From Ascoidea tarda (nom. inval.) (taxonomy: Eukaryota; Ascomycota; Saccharomycetes; Ascoideales; Ascoideaceae), in contig JAKTTS010000024.1 in the NCBI GenBank assembly GCA_030560485.1, positions 1 to 62,992 of the forward strand: 62,992 bases of DNA, read 5' to 3'. The number at the start of each line of letters is the position of its first letter. The first letter of the stretch is position 1. Below the pieces are notes generated by a model. That model did not search any database and was not told the DNA's origin. It saw only the letters and a list, made by a program, of their open reading frames with translations. The position numbers and the translations under genes are program-made. Below are positions 27,290 through 36,232 of this stretch, piece after piece.

Positions 27290-30247
27290 ATGGCAAAGCG
27301 TCTTACGAGAAAGCCCACCACCCAATTACCACCATCTACCAAGGATAGATACTCTAGCAAGGAAATCTTGTCTGACACCATCGACTACAACATCAAGCTG
27401 AGTTTCAACAATACGGCCAATAACAACCATCTCAGTGCAACCCCAAACCTCAGCATAAACAACAACACCAGTTCCAACACCAGTTCTGCTCGGTTCAAGA
27501 CCCTGAGGTTGAAGTCTGAGCTGACTGATCTGCTATCCAATAACGCCAATCTTAACGATAAGACTAATGATCATCTTCATGAAACTGTTCACACAGAAAA
27601 TGGCCTCGTTTCCTATATAAAATATCAGGATAAGACTGATGAAGCCTTAAAGACCTTTACTTTATTGCAGCAGTGCACTTATAAAAACACCTCGTTGGGG
27701 CTCAGTGGGCAGGATGATATGTCCTGTGATTGTGATGCCCACGACACTGCTGACAACGTCCTACCCTGTGGTGAAGATAGTGATTGTATCAACAGATTAA
27801 CCTCTATTGAATGTTCATCTAATTGTTTGCGTTGTGGTCCTCAGTGTGCAAATCAAAGATTCCAAAGAAAACAATACTCTGATATCTCCATTTTCCAAAC
27901 TGAAAAAAAGGGCTTTGGTGTTAGAGCGAATGGCAATATTAATCCAAATACTTTTATTTATGAATATATTGGCGAAGTGATTGATTTAAACACTTTTAAA
28001 AAGAAAATGCTAGAATATGACCGAAGAAATTTCAGACATTTTTATTTCATGATGCTACAAAAAAATCAGTTTATTGATGCAACCATAAAAGGTGGTCTTG
28101 GGAGATTTGTTAACCATTCTTGCAATCCTAATGCTTATGTTGACAAATGGGTTGTTGGATCAAAATTAAGAATGGGGATTTTCTCAAAAAGAAAAATTTA
28201 CAAAGGTGAAGAAATCACTTTTGATTATAACGTAGATAGATATGGTGCAAATCCTCAACCTTGTTATTGCAATGAACCAAACTGCTCAGGTTTTATTGGC
28301 GGTAAAACTCAAACTGATGCAATGTCCTTATTGCCTCAAAATATTGTTGAAGCCTTAAATATTTCAAATGATGACCAGAGAGAATGGTACAAGGATAACA
28401 AACATCTCATTAAAGAAGGTGAAAATATTTACAACAATTTCCTAAATTCAATTGAAATTAAACCTCTAAATAACAAAGAATCTGTTCCTAAAATTATATC
28501 AGGTTTAATCCAGTCACAAAATGAGATTATTACACTTAAACTATTAGAAAGATTATACAATACTGAAAAACAGGAAATTGATTATACAATCATTAAACTA
28601 CATGGTTATAAAACACTAGGCTCAATTTTGAAAAAGGAATCAGACACGATATCAGAACTAATCTTGAAAATTTTTTTAAAATGGCCAAGAATAACTAAAA
28701 ATAAAATTGTAAGCTCAAATGTAGAAGAAATTGTTAAATCAGTCATTGAACATACTGGGGATGAAAATATCAAAGAATTGGGCTCTAAATTATTAAAAGA
28801 TTGGGATAATTTAGAAATTGCTTTTAGAATTCAAAAAAAAGAAAATGATAGTAATCACAATGATACTACTACCAGCAGTAGTAGTAGTGTTAATAATAAT
28901 AATAACAACAACAATAATACTAATAACAATATCAATATCAATACTAATAACAATAATACCAACACTAATAAAAGTGATAATACTAATGATAATAACGATA
29001 ATAAAAATAATAATGATAATAATAACGATAATAACAACAATATTAATGAAGAAAATTATCGACAGAAGTTTAAAGACGATTATACTATGCATGATGGATT
29101 AAGATTACCGGAAAATTGGGAATGGGGAATTAAAAAAGAAAACGGCTCCATATATTTTAAAAATTTAATTACTGCAGAAGAGAGCACTACAAGACCAGAT
29201 ATAAACAAATATAATGAATTTGTTGCAACAAGAAGGAAAGAAGAGGAACTTAAAAAAAGAGGGGTGTCGGATTTGAAATTGAAAACCATTCAAAAGGAGA
29301 AAAGATTTAAAAAATCTGAATTTGAAAAACAAAAGTTTTTTGAAAAACAAGTTAGGCTATTTCAATTAGAACAATACCAAAAGGATTTAAAATTAAAAGC
29401 TAAAGAGAAAGAAGAAAAAGAAAAAATTGAAAAGGTATTTCAAGAGGCAAAGGAGAATGAGTTGTTAAGAATAAAACAACAAAAGGAAGAACAAGAGCAA
29501 AAAGAAAGAGAATTAAAAGGGATCGAACGTCAAAGATCTAAGCTTCGAGCATTACAGTCGAGAGCTAAATCAAGCCTGAATCCTGAAAATCAAAATGGAA
29601 ACCATAAGGGTCATAGGAGTCATAACAGTAAAAGACACATCAGTAAAACCAATGGGTACGAACAGAGATCAGGATCAAATAGTCGAAGAAATACCCCAAA
29701 TCAAGAGAATCTTAGTGGCGGAGGAACTTCATCGTTATTGTCTTCGCTCAATAACAGTAACAGCAGCAGGAAAAAAAATCCATTGGAATATAAATGGAAA
29801 TCACTTTTTGCAAAATATGTGCCAAATATGATTAAAAAACATGAAAAAGTGATTGGACATGCAAATTTAAAGAATTGTGCAAAAGACATTGTCGAAATAT
29901 TGGTAGATAAAGAATTAAAGAGACACTCTGATGATGATGTTGTCCATGAGTTAAGCAGTAGCAAGAGGGAGAAAGTCAAGGTGTTTGTGGAGGGGTACAT
30001 GAACAAATTTTTGAAAAAATACGATGAGAAACACTCTGCTAAAAGTCACCAGACAGCAAATGGGGCAAATAAAATTAATGGTAATAAAACCTATAGCATC
30101 CGCCAAACTGCTCTAATGGAATCTATTACAGCAGATAATACTCCCCACAACGGGCATGCAATATTAACAGATCCTGAACAGAATGGAAGCCACAAAAGAA
30201 GAGGATCAGAAATTGATGAGGGATCTGTCAAAAGATTCTCCAGCTAA
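27290..30247 (+). CDS. SET2: Histone H3 Lys36 methyltransferase Set2
   Basis: Set2 methylates H3K36 during transcription elongation while bound to RNA polymerase II; the mark recruits the Rpd3S deacetylase, which contains Sin3. The 985-residue product has a Cys-rich AWS domain (from about 144), then the SET domain (GFGVRANGNI, YIGEVI, NHSCNPNA). The post-SET motif PCYCNEPNCSGF is at about 323. Next come an Asn-rich linker with AAT/AAC repeats, a WW domain (about 602-638, LPENWEWGIK), a charged coiled coil, and a C-terminal SRI domain (about 834-912) that binds phosphorylated polymerase. It is longer than the S. cerevisiae protein (733). The first ~450 bp are GC-richer than the rest. Confidence 0.96.
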   Translation: MAKRLTRKPTTQLPPSTKDRYSSKEILSDTIDYNIKLSFNNTANNNHLSATPNLSINNNTSSNTSSARFKTLRLKSELTDLLSNNANLNDKTNDHLHETVHTENGLVSYIKYQDKTDEALKTFTLLQQCTYKNTSLGLSGQDDMSCDCDAHDTADNVLPCGEDSDCINRLTSIECSSNCLRCGPQCANQRFQRKQYSDISIFQTEKKGFGVRANGNINPNTFIYEYIGEVIDLNTFKKKMLEYDRRNFRHFYFMMLQKNQFIDATIKGGLGRFVNHSCNPNAYVDKWVVGSKLRMGIFSKRKIYKGEEITFDYNVDRYGANPQPCYCNEPNCSGFIGGKTQTDAMSLLPQNIVEALNISNDDQREWYKDNKHLIKEGENIYNNFLNSIEIKPLNNKESVPKIISGLIQSQNEIITLKLLERLYNTEKQEIDYTIIKLHGYKTLGSILKKESDTISELILKIFLKWPRITKNKIVSSNVEEIVKSVIEHTGDENIKELGSKLLKDWDNLEIAFRIQKKENDSNHNDTTTSSSSSVNNNNNNNNNTNNNININTNNNNTNTNKSDNTNDNNDNKNNNDNNNDNNNNINEENYRQKFKDDYTMHDGLRLPENWEWGIKKENGSIYFKNLITAEESTTRPDINKYNEFVATRRKEEELKKRGVSDLKLKTIQKEKRFKKSEFEKQKFFEKQVRLFQLEQYQKDLKLKAKEKEEKEKIEKVFQEAKENELLRIKQQKEEQEQKERELKGIERQRSKLRALQSRAKSSLNPENQNGNHKGHRSHNSKRHISKTNGYEQRSGSNSRRNTPNQENLSGGGTSSLLSSLNNSNSSRKKNPLEYKWKSLFAKYVPNMIKKHEKVIGHANLKNCAKDIVEILVDKELKRHSDDDVVHELSSSKREKVKVFVEGYMNKFLKKYDEKHSAKSHQTANGANKINGNKTYSIRQTALMESITADNTPHNGHAILTDPEQNGSHKRRGSEIDEGSVKRFSS

Positions 30248-30723
30248 TCAGTTATCGAGTTGTTACAACCAAGATCTTTATATTTTTATTTTTCTTTTCA
30301 TCTGCATTTTATTTCGTTTCAATCACCTTGATTTTTTGAGATTTTTAACATTAATTTCAATAATTTTAATAATAGTTTTCTCCAAGTTTTGGGGTTGGAG
30401 ACTGGTTGTTTATTTTTTCTCACGCTACCTCTTAGACCACCTGTTATGCTTTTTATTCTTTTATGTAATTTAATGTATATTATACTATAGTCGCCATTTC
30501 TGATGACCTGAGCAGCACAAACAGCACAGGAAGCATTTTGCACGTGTCTCTGTCATTTTTACCCGGCCTTTTTTTTCCACATTGAAAATTTTTCTTTTTG
30601 GAGCTGAATTTCTTTGAGGAAAGCACTGAAATTTTTTAAAATACAACAGATCAGACAATTGCTGTTGGAGACAGAGACATTAGGGCCAGTAGACCTACAG
30701 GCAGATATAGCAAATAGCACAGC
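30248..30723. promoter_or_regulatory. SET2-PRT1 spacer with PRT1 promoter motifs
   Basis: 476 bp. CACGTG is at 30541-30546 and a Reb1-type TTACCCG at 30559-30565, followed by a T tract, about 160 bp before the PRT1 ATG. Reb1 sites are common in promoters of yeast growth genes. Nothing else seen. Confidence 0.5.
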
Positions 30724-32958
30724 ATGGCTGTTAATGATGAAATTGATATCAGTCTTCTTGATTTGGACGATATCGACTACTCTGATCTAGAAGAAAAATA
30801 CAAAGTTGAGCAGAACTCCTATGCTGATAACTACGTTGTTATCGATGGTATTCCAATCGCTCCAAAGACCAAGTTTCCTGTCTTGCAAAAGGTCTTGACA
30901 AAGTTGTTTACCTCCATTGGCTGCAAGCTCCACGAAAACCCATCTTTCCATATTCCTGCCGATGAAAAGGGCAGATCAAAGGGTTGGTGTTTTGTCCAAT
31001 TTGAAAATCCCTCAGTAGCTGAAATTGCTATAAAAAGGTTAAATGGTAAAAAATTAGATGCTAAGCATCGTTTGTTTTTAAATAAATTGTCTGACATTGA
31101 TAGATATGGAAATACTGAATTAACCAGTACCTTCAAAGAACCTAAAATCCCACCATTCCAAGAATCTGAATATATTAGATCGTGGTTGAAAGACAAAGCC
31201 GGTCGTGATCAATTTTTATTACACAGAGATGATACAGTTGGCGTGTTTTGGAACAACAAACTTAACAATTCTTCACCTGTTGTTCCACCAAGATCTAATT
31301 GGACAAGTACTTTTGTGAAGTTTTCTCCATTGGGATCATTTTTATTTTCAATTCATCCTCAAGGTGTTCAATCTTGGGGTAGATCTGAGTTTGATAAAAT
31401 AGGTAGATTTTTCCATCCTAATGTCAGATTAATTGATATCTCACCAAATGAAAAATATTTAGTAACTTTATCTCCTGATCCAATTACTTTACCTCCTGAA
31501 GATCATGCAAATAGAGCCAATTTCCCATTTTCACCCAAAGATGAAGGCAACCAGTTAGTAATCTGGGATATTTTAACTGAATTGCCCAAAAAAACATTCG
31601 CTTTACCTACAGCATTACAAAGTTCTAAAAAACTACCTTGGCCCCTTATTAAATGGAGTCATGACGATAAATACTGTGCAAGAGCAGGACCAGGTGCTAT
31701 TGCAGTTTATGATTCTGAAACTATGGAATTGTTAGGTAAACAAATCATTAAAGTGCCTGATATAGTTGATTTTGAATGGGCTCCAGCCGGTGTTCCTTTA
31801 GAAATAAATAAAAAAACTAAAGAATTATCAAACATTCTAGCTTATTGGACTCCTGAACTGGAAAATCAACCTGCTAGAGTAGCTGTAATGGAAATTCCTA
31901 CGAAAAAAGTTTTAAGAGCTGTCAATGTTTTTTCTGTATCAGATTGTAAAATTCATTGGCAAAGTGAAGGGAAATATTTGTGTTGTAAAGTTGATCGTCA
32001 TACTAAATCTAGAAAGACTTTATTCACTAATTTCAAGTTTTTCCAATTAACTGGAAAGGATATTCCTGTTGAAAATCTTGATGTTGAAGATTTGGTCACA
32101 AATTTTGCTTGGGAACCAAAAGGTGAAAGATTTGTAACAATTTCTACTCCAGGACAAGCCGATGACAATCCGTTACCTAAGAATGCTGTGTCATTTTATG
32201 CACCTGAAGTTGAAAAAGTTAAGATTAATACTTCTCTATTAAATAAAAGAAAAGGAGGTGTTGCTCCTCCTGTGGCTCAATTCAAAAGATATCAAGCCGC
32301 CAAATCTTTAAGCAAAAAACGTTCAAACACTATTTTCTGGTCTCCAGCTGGAAGATTTGTTTTAGTAGCTACAATTTTACCTTCGAAACCAGAAATTGAA
32401 TTTTTTGATTTTGATTATATTGAGAATAAAGCTCCAACTGATAATGAAAACAAAAGCAGCAAAGTTGTTCAGGCTAATGTAAAGCAAATTGGATTTACTG
32501 AACATTTTGGTTTAGTAGATCTTGCATGGGATCCTTCTGGACGTTTTGTTGCCGGTTGGTCTTCAATATGGAGACATCCTGTAGAGAATGGTTATAAGCT
32601 TTATGATTTTTCAGGGCATCTTCTCAAGGCTGAATTGATTGACAACTTTAAAGATTTCCAATGGAGACCTAGACCGGCATCATTATTAACTGCCAACAAT
32701 AAGAGAAAAGTACGTAAACAATTGCGCGAATATTCTGCTCAATTCGACGAAATTGATGCTATGGAGGCCAGTGAAGCTACAAGAGAATTGATCTTGAAAC
32801 GTCGTGGTTTATTGGAAGAATGGAGATCATGGAGAGAAAATGCTTATGAGAAATTGGCAAGATTGGGTGTCAAACCTGTCGAAGAACCTATAGAGGAGGA
32901 AGTTATTGAAGAGATTAAAGAAGAAATTATTGAAGAAACAGAAGAAATAATTGAATAG
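30724..32958 (+). CDS. PRT1: Translation initiation factor eIF3b (Prt1)
   Basis: The scaffold subunit of eIF3, essential for 43S complex assembly and scanning. The 744-residue protein has an acidic N-terminus and an RRM (about 37-125; KGWCFVQFENPSVAEIAIKR). A beta-propeller of WD40-like blades follows (WSHDDKYCARAGPGAIAVYD, FTEHFGLVDLAWDPSGRFVA). The conserved C-terminal helix (RRGLLEEWRSWRENAYEK) ends in an acidic Glu/Ile tail. Length is close to S. cerevisiae Prt1 (763). The ATG at 30724 starts directly in conserved-type sequence. It has no introns. Confidence 0.97.
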   Translation: MAVNDEIDISLLDLDDIDYSDLEEKYKVEQNSYADNYVVIDGIPIAPKTKFPVLQKVLTKLFTSIGCKLHENPSFHIPADEKGRSKGWCFVQFENPSVAEIAIKRLNGKKLDAKHRLFLNKLSDIDRYGNTELTSTFKEPKIPPFQESEYIRSWLKDKAGRDQFLLHRDDTVGVFWNNKLNNSSPVVPPRSNWTSTFVKFSPLGSFLFSIHPQGVQSWGRSEFDKIGRFFHPNVRLIDISPNEKYLVTLSPDPITLPPEDHANRANFPFSPKDEGNQLVIWDILTELPKKTFALPTALQSSKKLPWPLIKWSHDDKYCARAGPGAIAVYDSETMELLGKQIIKVPDIVDFEWAPAGVPLEINKKTKELSNILAYWTPELENQPARVAVMEIPTKKVLRAVNVFSVSDCKIHWQSEGKYLCCKVDRHTKSRKTLFTNFKFFQLTGKDIPVENLDVEDLVTNFAWEPKGERFVTISTPGQADDNPLPKNAVSFYAPEVEKVKINTSLLNKRKGGVAPPVAQFKRYQAAKSLSKKRSNTIFWSPAGRFVLVATILPSKPEIEFFDFDYIENKAPTDNENKSSKVVQANVKQIGFTEHFGLVDLAWDPSGRFVAGWSSIWRHPVENGYKLYDFSGHLLKAELIDNFKDFQWRPRPASLLTANNKRKVRKQLREYSAQFDEIDAMEASEATRELILKRRGLLEEWRSWRENAYEKLARLGVKPVEEPIEEEVIEEIKEEIIEETEEIIE

Positions 32959-33337
32959 TCCACTTAGTTATGATTTTTTGTAAACTAGTTTTATACATCT
33001 TATCATTCCAATTTATTTTTTTCAGCTTAATGTTCAGTACTTTGTAGAAGTGTAATTCAGGCTCTGGATATCGACATACCTAGTTCTGAATGGGGATCTA
33101 GACTCTTTCTCTACAATTCTGTGTTTTGACTACTCTAAAACACTTTCAAGCAGCAAAACAATATCAGCATAAACAGCATAAACAGCTTACACACATACAC
33201 AGAATCTGATATCCATTGATCTGACCGTTTAAGCTTTTAACGAGCAATCGCAAAACAACCACAAAATAACTGCACAGCTGTTCATAGAAGACCTTGCTGG
33301 AATACGATTATCTGCTGAGACAACTGCTGAGTTCAAA
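32959..33337. other. PRT1-RCE1 spacer
   Basis: 379 bp holding the PRT1 3' end and the RCE1 promoter. A small imperfect repeat of CAGCATAAACAG lies around 33167-33190. No other signal seen. Confidence 0.6.
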
Positions 33338-34270
33338 ATGAGAATAAAATACACCACGACTTTTGCCTACTGCTTGTCCTTTCTCATAGCTGTCTCCTAC
33401 GTGTTGGTGTTGTATGTTGTTCCCAGGTCCAGAGTAGCAGCAGGAGAACCACCAACAACAAGAAACGACCCTATAGCTGTGAGAACAAGAATCAAAAAAG
33501 TGCTGATATTGTCGTTGTTTTGGATTGCAGCATTACCAGCTATCTTGACATACTTCAAAGTGGTCCATAACATAGTCCATGGTGTCAGTGTTTTGGGAAT
33601 AATTCCTGGCTTGAAGTACACCCACGATGCTTTTATTTTCAGAATTGATTATGTTTTTGTGTTTATGAACAGTATTGCTAAAAGCTTGCTTCTTGTAATT
33701 ATTCTATTTGCTGGTCCTCTATTTGATTACGTTGTTTTGCAAAAGAATCAATTTGGAAGAAGAACAAATATTATTAGGGATTTCTATTTAGAAACACGCA
33801 ACATCTGGGGTTTTAGAAATGTTATTGTTGGCCCATTTACTGAAGAAATTGTTTACACAAGTTGTATATTAGGTTGTTTGTATCCACTAAATAAAATCGG
33901 ATTGGATGTACTAATATTTGTGACACCATTATACTTTGGTGTTGCTCACTTGCACCATGGCTATGAGCTTTACAGCACAGGCACCTATAAAAAGTTGTTT
34001 ATTGTTAAAATATGTTTAGCCCAATTTGCCTACACGTCTTTGTTTGGTATTTTCACAAATTATGTATTTTTAAGAATGGGCAACGTTTGGAGCTGTTTTG
34101 TTGTTCATTCTTTTTGTAACTATATGGGCTTTCCAAGTTTCAAGCCTTCTTCAAATAGGACCTCATTGAAAACGGTTTATTATCTTTTATTGATAAGTGG
34201 TGCTGTTGGGTTTTTTATGTTTCTAAAACCGCTAACACACAGCAAATTATCACCAATTAAATGGCATTAG
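33338..34270 (+). CDS. RCE1: CAAX prenyl endoprotease Rce1
   Basis: An ER-membrane protease that removes the last three residues of farnesylated or geranylgeranylated CAAX proteins such as Ras and a-factor. The 310-residue polytopic protein carries the ABI/CPBP catalytic signatures: the glutamate pair in GPFTEEIVYTS (E169, E170), HLHH in FGVAHLHHGYE (H204 to H207), and H257 and N261 in VVHSFCNYMGFP. Length matches S. cerevisiae Rce1 (315). The ATG at 33338 precedes an N-terminal membrane segment. It converges on PRP3 with 135 bp between stops. Confidence 0.95.
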   Translation: MRIKYTTTFAYCLSFLIAVSYVLVLYVVPRSRVAAGEPPTTRNDPIAVRTRIKKVLILSLFWIAALPAILTYFKVVHNIVHGVSVLGIIPGLKYTHDAFIFRIDYVFVFMNSIAKSLLLVIILFAGPLFDYVVLQKNQFGRRTNIIRDFYLETRNIWGFRNVIVGPFTEEIVYTSCILGCLYPLNKIGLDVLIFVTPLYFGVAHLHHGYELYSTGTYKKLFIVKICLAQFAYTSLFGIFTNYVFLRMGNVWSCFVVHSFCNYMGFPSFKPSSNRTSLKTVYYLLLISGAVGFFMFLKPLTHSKLSPIKWH

Positions 34271-34405
34271 TTCTGCTGAAAAAATATAAAAAAAATAACA
34301 ACTTTTAATAGAAAAATTTTCAATCAATAATCTTTTTTCCTTTATTTTATTTTATTTTCCTTTCTTTTGAAAAAAAAACGAAATGAAAAAATTTAAATAC
34401 GAAAC

Positions 34406-36064
34406 TTATGCGTTACTGGATTTTGCTTCTCGCCAATAATTATCAGCATTATATGCTTGCAATAAATTTATCGCATCGTCTTCAGATTTCACTTCGTGCA
34501 AGGACCATTTTTTAAAATGAAAATCTTTAATTTGACCTCTCCAAATTAATTCACATTTATTTCCTGTTAAATCTTCAATTTTAAGATCACTTTCACTTGT
34601 TTTTTTACTTTTTCTGTTTTCTTTTGTTGCCTCTACTTTTTTGGGGGGTTCAACATTTTCCTCCCATTTAATTCTGTTCAACATTAAGTTTTGAAAGAAC
34701 CTAATGCCTTTATTTCCACCTTCTACTATTACTAAAGAAAATTCGTTTTTAACAATTATCCCAATGCCTAACAAATTTAATTGAGTGGCATTAACGTTAA
34801 CTAAAAATTTATGTTTAGGATGAATCAATTTCGAGATTTTGTAAACATTTGTAAAATAACCGTTATAGTTTTTGTCATTTTCTAATTTGGTCATAAACTT
34901 TTCCATTTTTTGTTCTGAAGATAGCTTTCTATCTTCATTGGCTTTAAAATGGTTTAATTTTCTCAATTCAATATCTCTTTTAACTTTCATTTCAACCAAA
35001 GTTGGGTCTTTTATAGCTTCATTTGTCAACACATTCATTAAATTCTTTAACTTGACCTTTGGAGGTGGAGCAGGCTCAAGACCCAACTTGATTTTGTCTT
35101 GTTTGTCCTTGTATATTTCCTGTCTTCTGTTTTTTCGTATTCTTTTGATCTCTTTCTTGGTTAAATACAATGGTTTTATTGGTGGCAAGTGTTTCTCCCA
35201 AGGGGCGTTTATTGGTATTGGATGCTGTACATAGTGAGTTATGTTTTCGCTCTTTATTTTTTCAGACAAATTGACAAGTTTTTTACTCTCTTCATCAAAT
35301 TTCAAGTCATTGTAAGTTGTATTGGGCATTAAAATAGGATAATCCCACCATTCAACCAAAGGAGGTTTCTTAGGCTGATAATTTGATTCACCTAAGCTTT
35401 CAATTGGGTTGTTTACAGTATCCAATTTTCGTTCAAGCAACTCCTTTTCCCTTTGCTGTTTTTCCTCAATTTCTTTTCTTATTTGTATAGCTTTATCAAT
35501 GTATTTCCCTTTTTCATTAAATACCAATTGCTTCTTTTTTTTCTTTATCGAGGGGTCCTTGACCTGAAAATCATTAGGATCGAAATAGGGATTCAAATCA
35601 AATTTTGACACACCAGGCCTCAATTTCTGCTGAAGTTTTGAATTATTTATCTTTGCATTCTCACTCTCAGTAACACTTGTATTTTCGCTCTTCAGCACAA
35701 TAGAGTCCCTTAATAAAGGATGTAATTCGACATTTAAACCCAAGGGTCTTGCAGTCTCAGATGGTGATTCGCTTTCTCCATGGAGTAGTCTTCTTCTTTC
35801 TGCGATTCTTTCAGCCAAAGTGGACTTCTTCTGTTTCGAATCGTTGCTTGCAGGATATATATACTTGGACTTTGAACTCGAGAGAGGGTCTCTTGAACTG
35901 TTGAGACTTTGGATTCTGGCTTTTGCCTTTGCAAAGGCATCGTCTTGTGCAGTGGAGACTGTTCTGCTTCTGTCGTTGTTTCTTGAATTGTAGTCAAATC
36001 TAGGCCTTTTTCTGCTGCTTCGACTGCTTTCAGATTTAAAATACTCTCTTTTTCTCGAGCTCAT
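34406..36064 (-). CDS. PRP3: U4/U6 snRNP splicing factor Prp3
   Basis: A component of the U4/U6-U5 tri-snRNP needed for its assembly. The 552-residue protein starts with an Arg/Ser-rich tail. The Prp3 core follows (LRPGVSKFDLNPYFDPNDF, PPLVEWWDYPIL, THYVQHPIPINAPWEKHLPP, LYLTKKEIKRIRKNRRQE). The C-terminal DUF1115-type domain ends near CELIWRGQIKDFHFKKWSLH. It is longer than the S. cerevisiae protein (469). The ATG at 36064 lies 168 bp from the divergent PRP40 ATG, so two splicing genes share one short promoter. Confidence 0.94.
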   Translation of the reverse strand: MSSRKREYFKSESSRSSRKRPRFDYNSRNNDRSRTVSTAQDDAFAKAKARIQSLNSSRDPLSSSKSKYIYPASNDSKQKKSTLAERIAERRRLLHGESESPSETARPLGLNVELHPLLRDSIVLKSENTSVTESENAKINNSKLQQKLRPGVSKFDLNPYFDPNDFQVKDPSIKKKKKQLVFNEKGKYIDKAIQIRKEIEEKQQREKELLERKLDTVNNPIESLGESNYQPKKPPLVEWWDYPILMPNTTYNDLKFDEESKKLVNLSEKIKSENITHYVQHPIPINAPWEKHLPPIKPLYLTKKEIKRIRKNRRQEIYKDKQDKIKLGLEPAPPPKVKLKNLMNVLTNEAIKDPTLVEMKVKRDIELRKLNHFKANEDRKLSSEQKMEKFMTKLENDKNYNGYFTNVYKISKLIHPKHKFLVNVNATQLNLLGIGIIVKNEFSLVIVEGGNKGIRFFQNLMLNRIKWEENVEPPKKVEATKENRKSKKTSESDLKIEDLTGNKCELIWRGQIKDFHFKKWSLHEVKSEDDAINLLQAYNADNYWREAKSSNA

Positions 36065-36232
36065 TGTTATCAGATTACTTCAATTCCAGAATTTAATCAA
36101 TCATAGTTAGAATCAGTTTTTTGTTCGATGCACGGATTCTGAAAAAAATTTTGAACTGATTGCTGTTGAAACAACTGCTTTTTACCAGTAAAAGACTTTG
36201 ATTGTTAGTACCAATAATCATTAAACTGTAAA

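Noticed and set aside
26808-27381. Several overlapping 60-157-codon frames on both strands between CBK1 and SET2
   Set aside because: They overlap each other and the SET2 start; high GC explains the lack of stops.
28811-29102. Hydrophobic frames in both directions inside SET2
   Set aside because: Products of the AAT/AAC repeat of the Set2 linker read in other frames.
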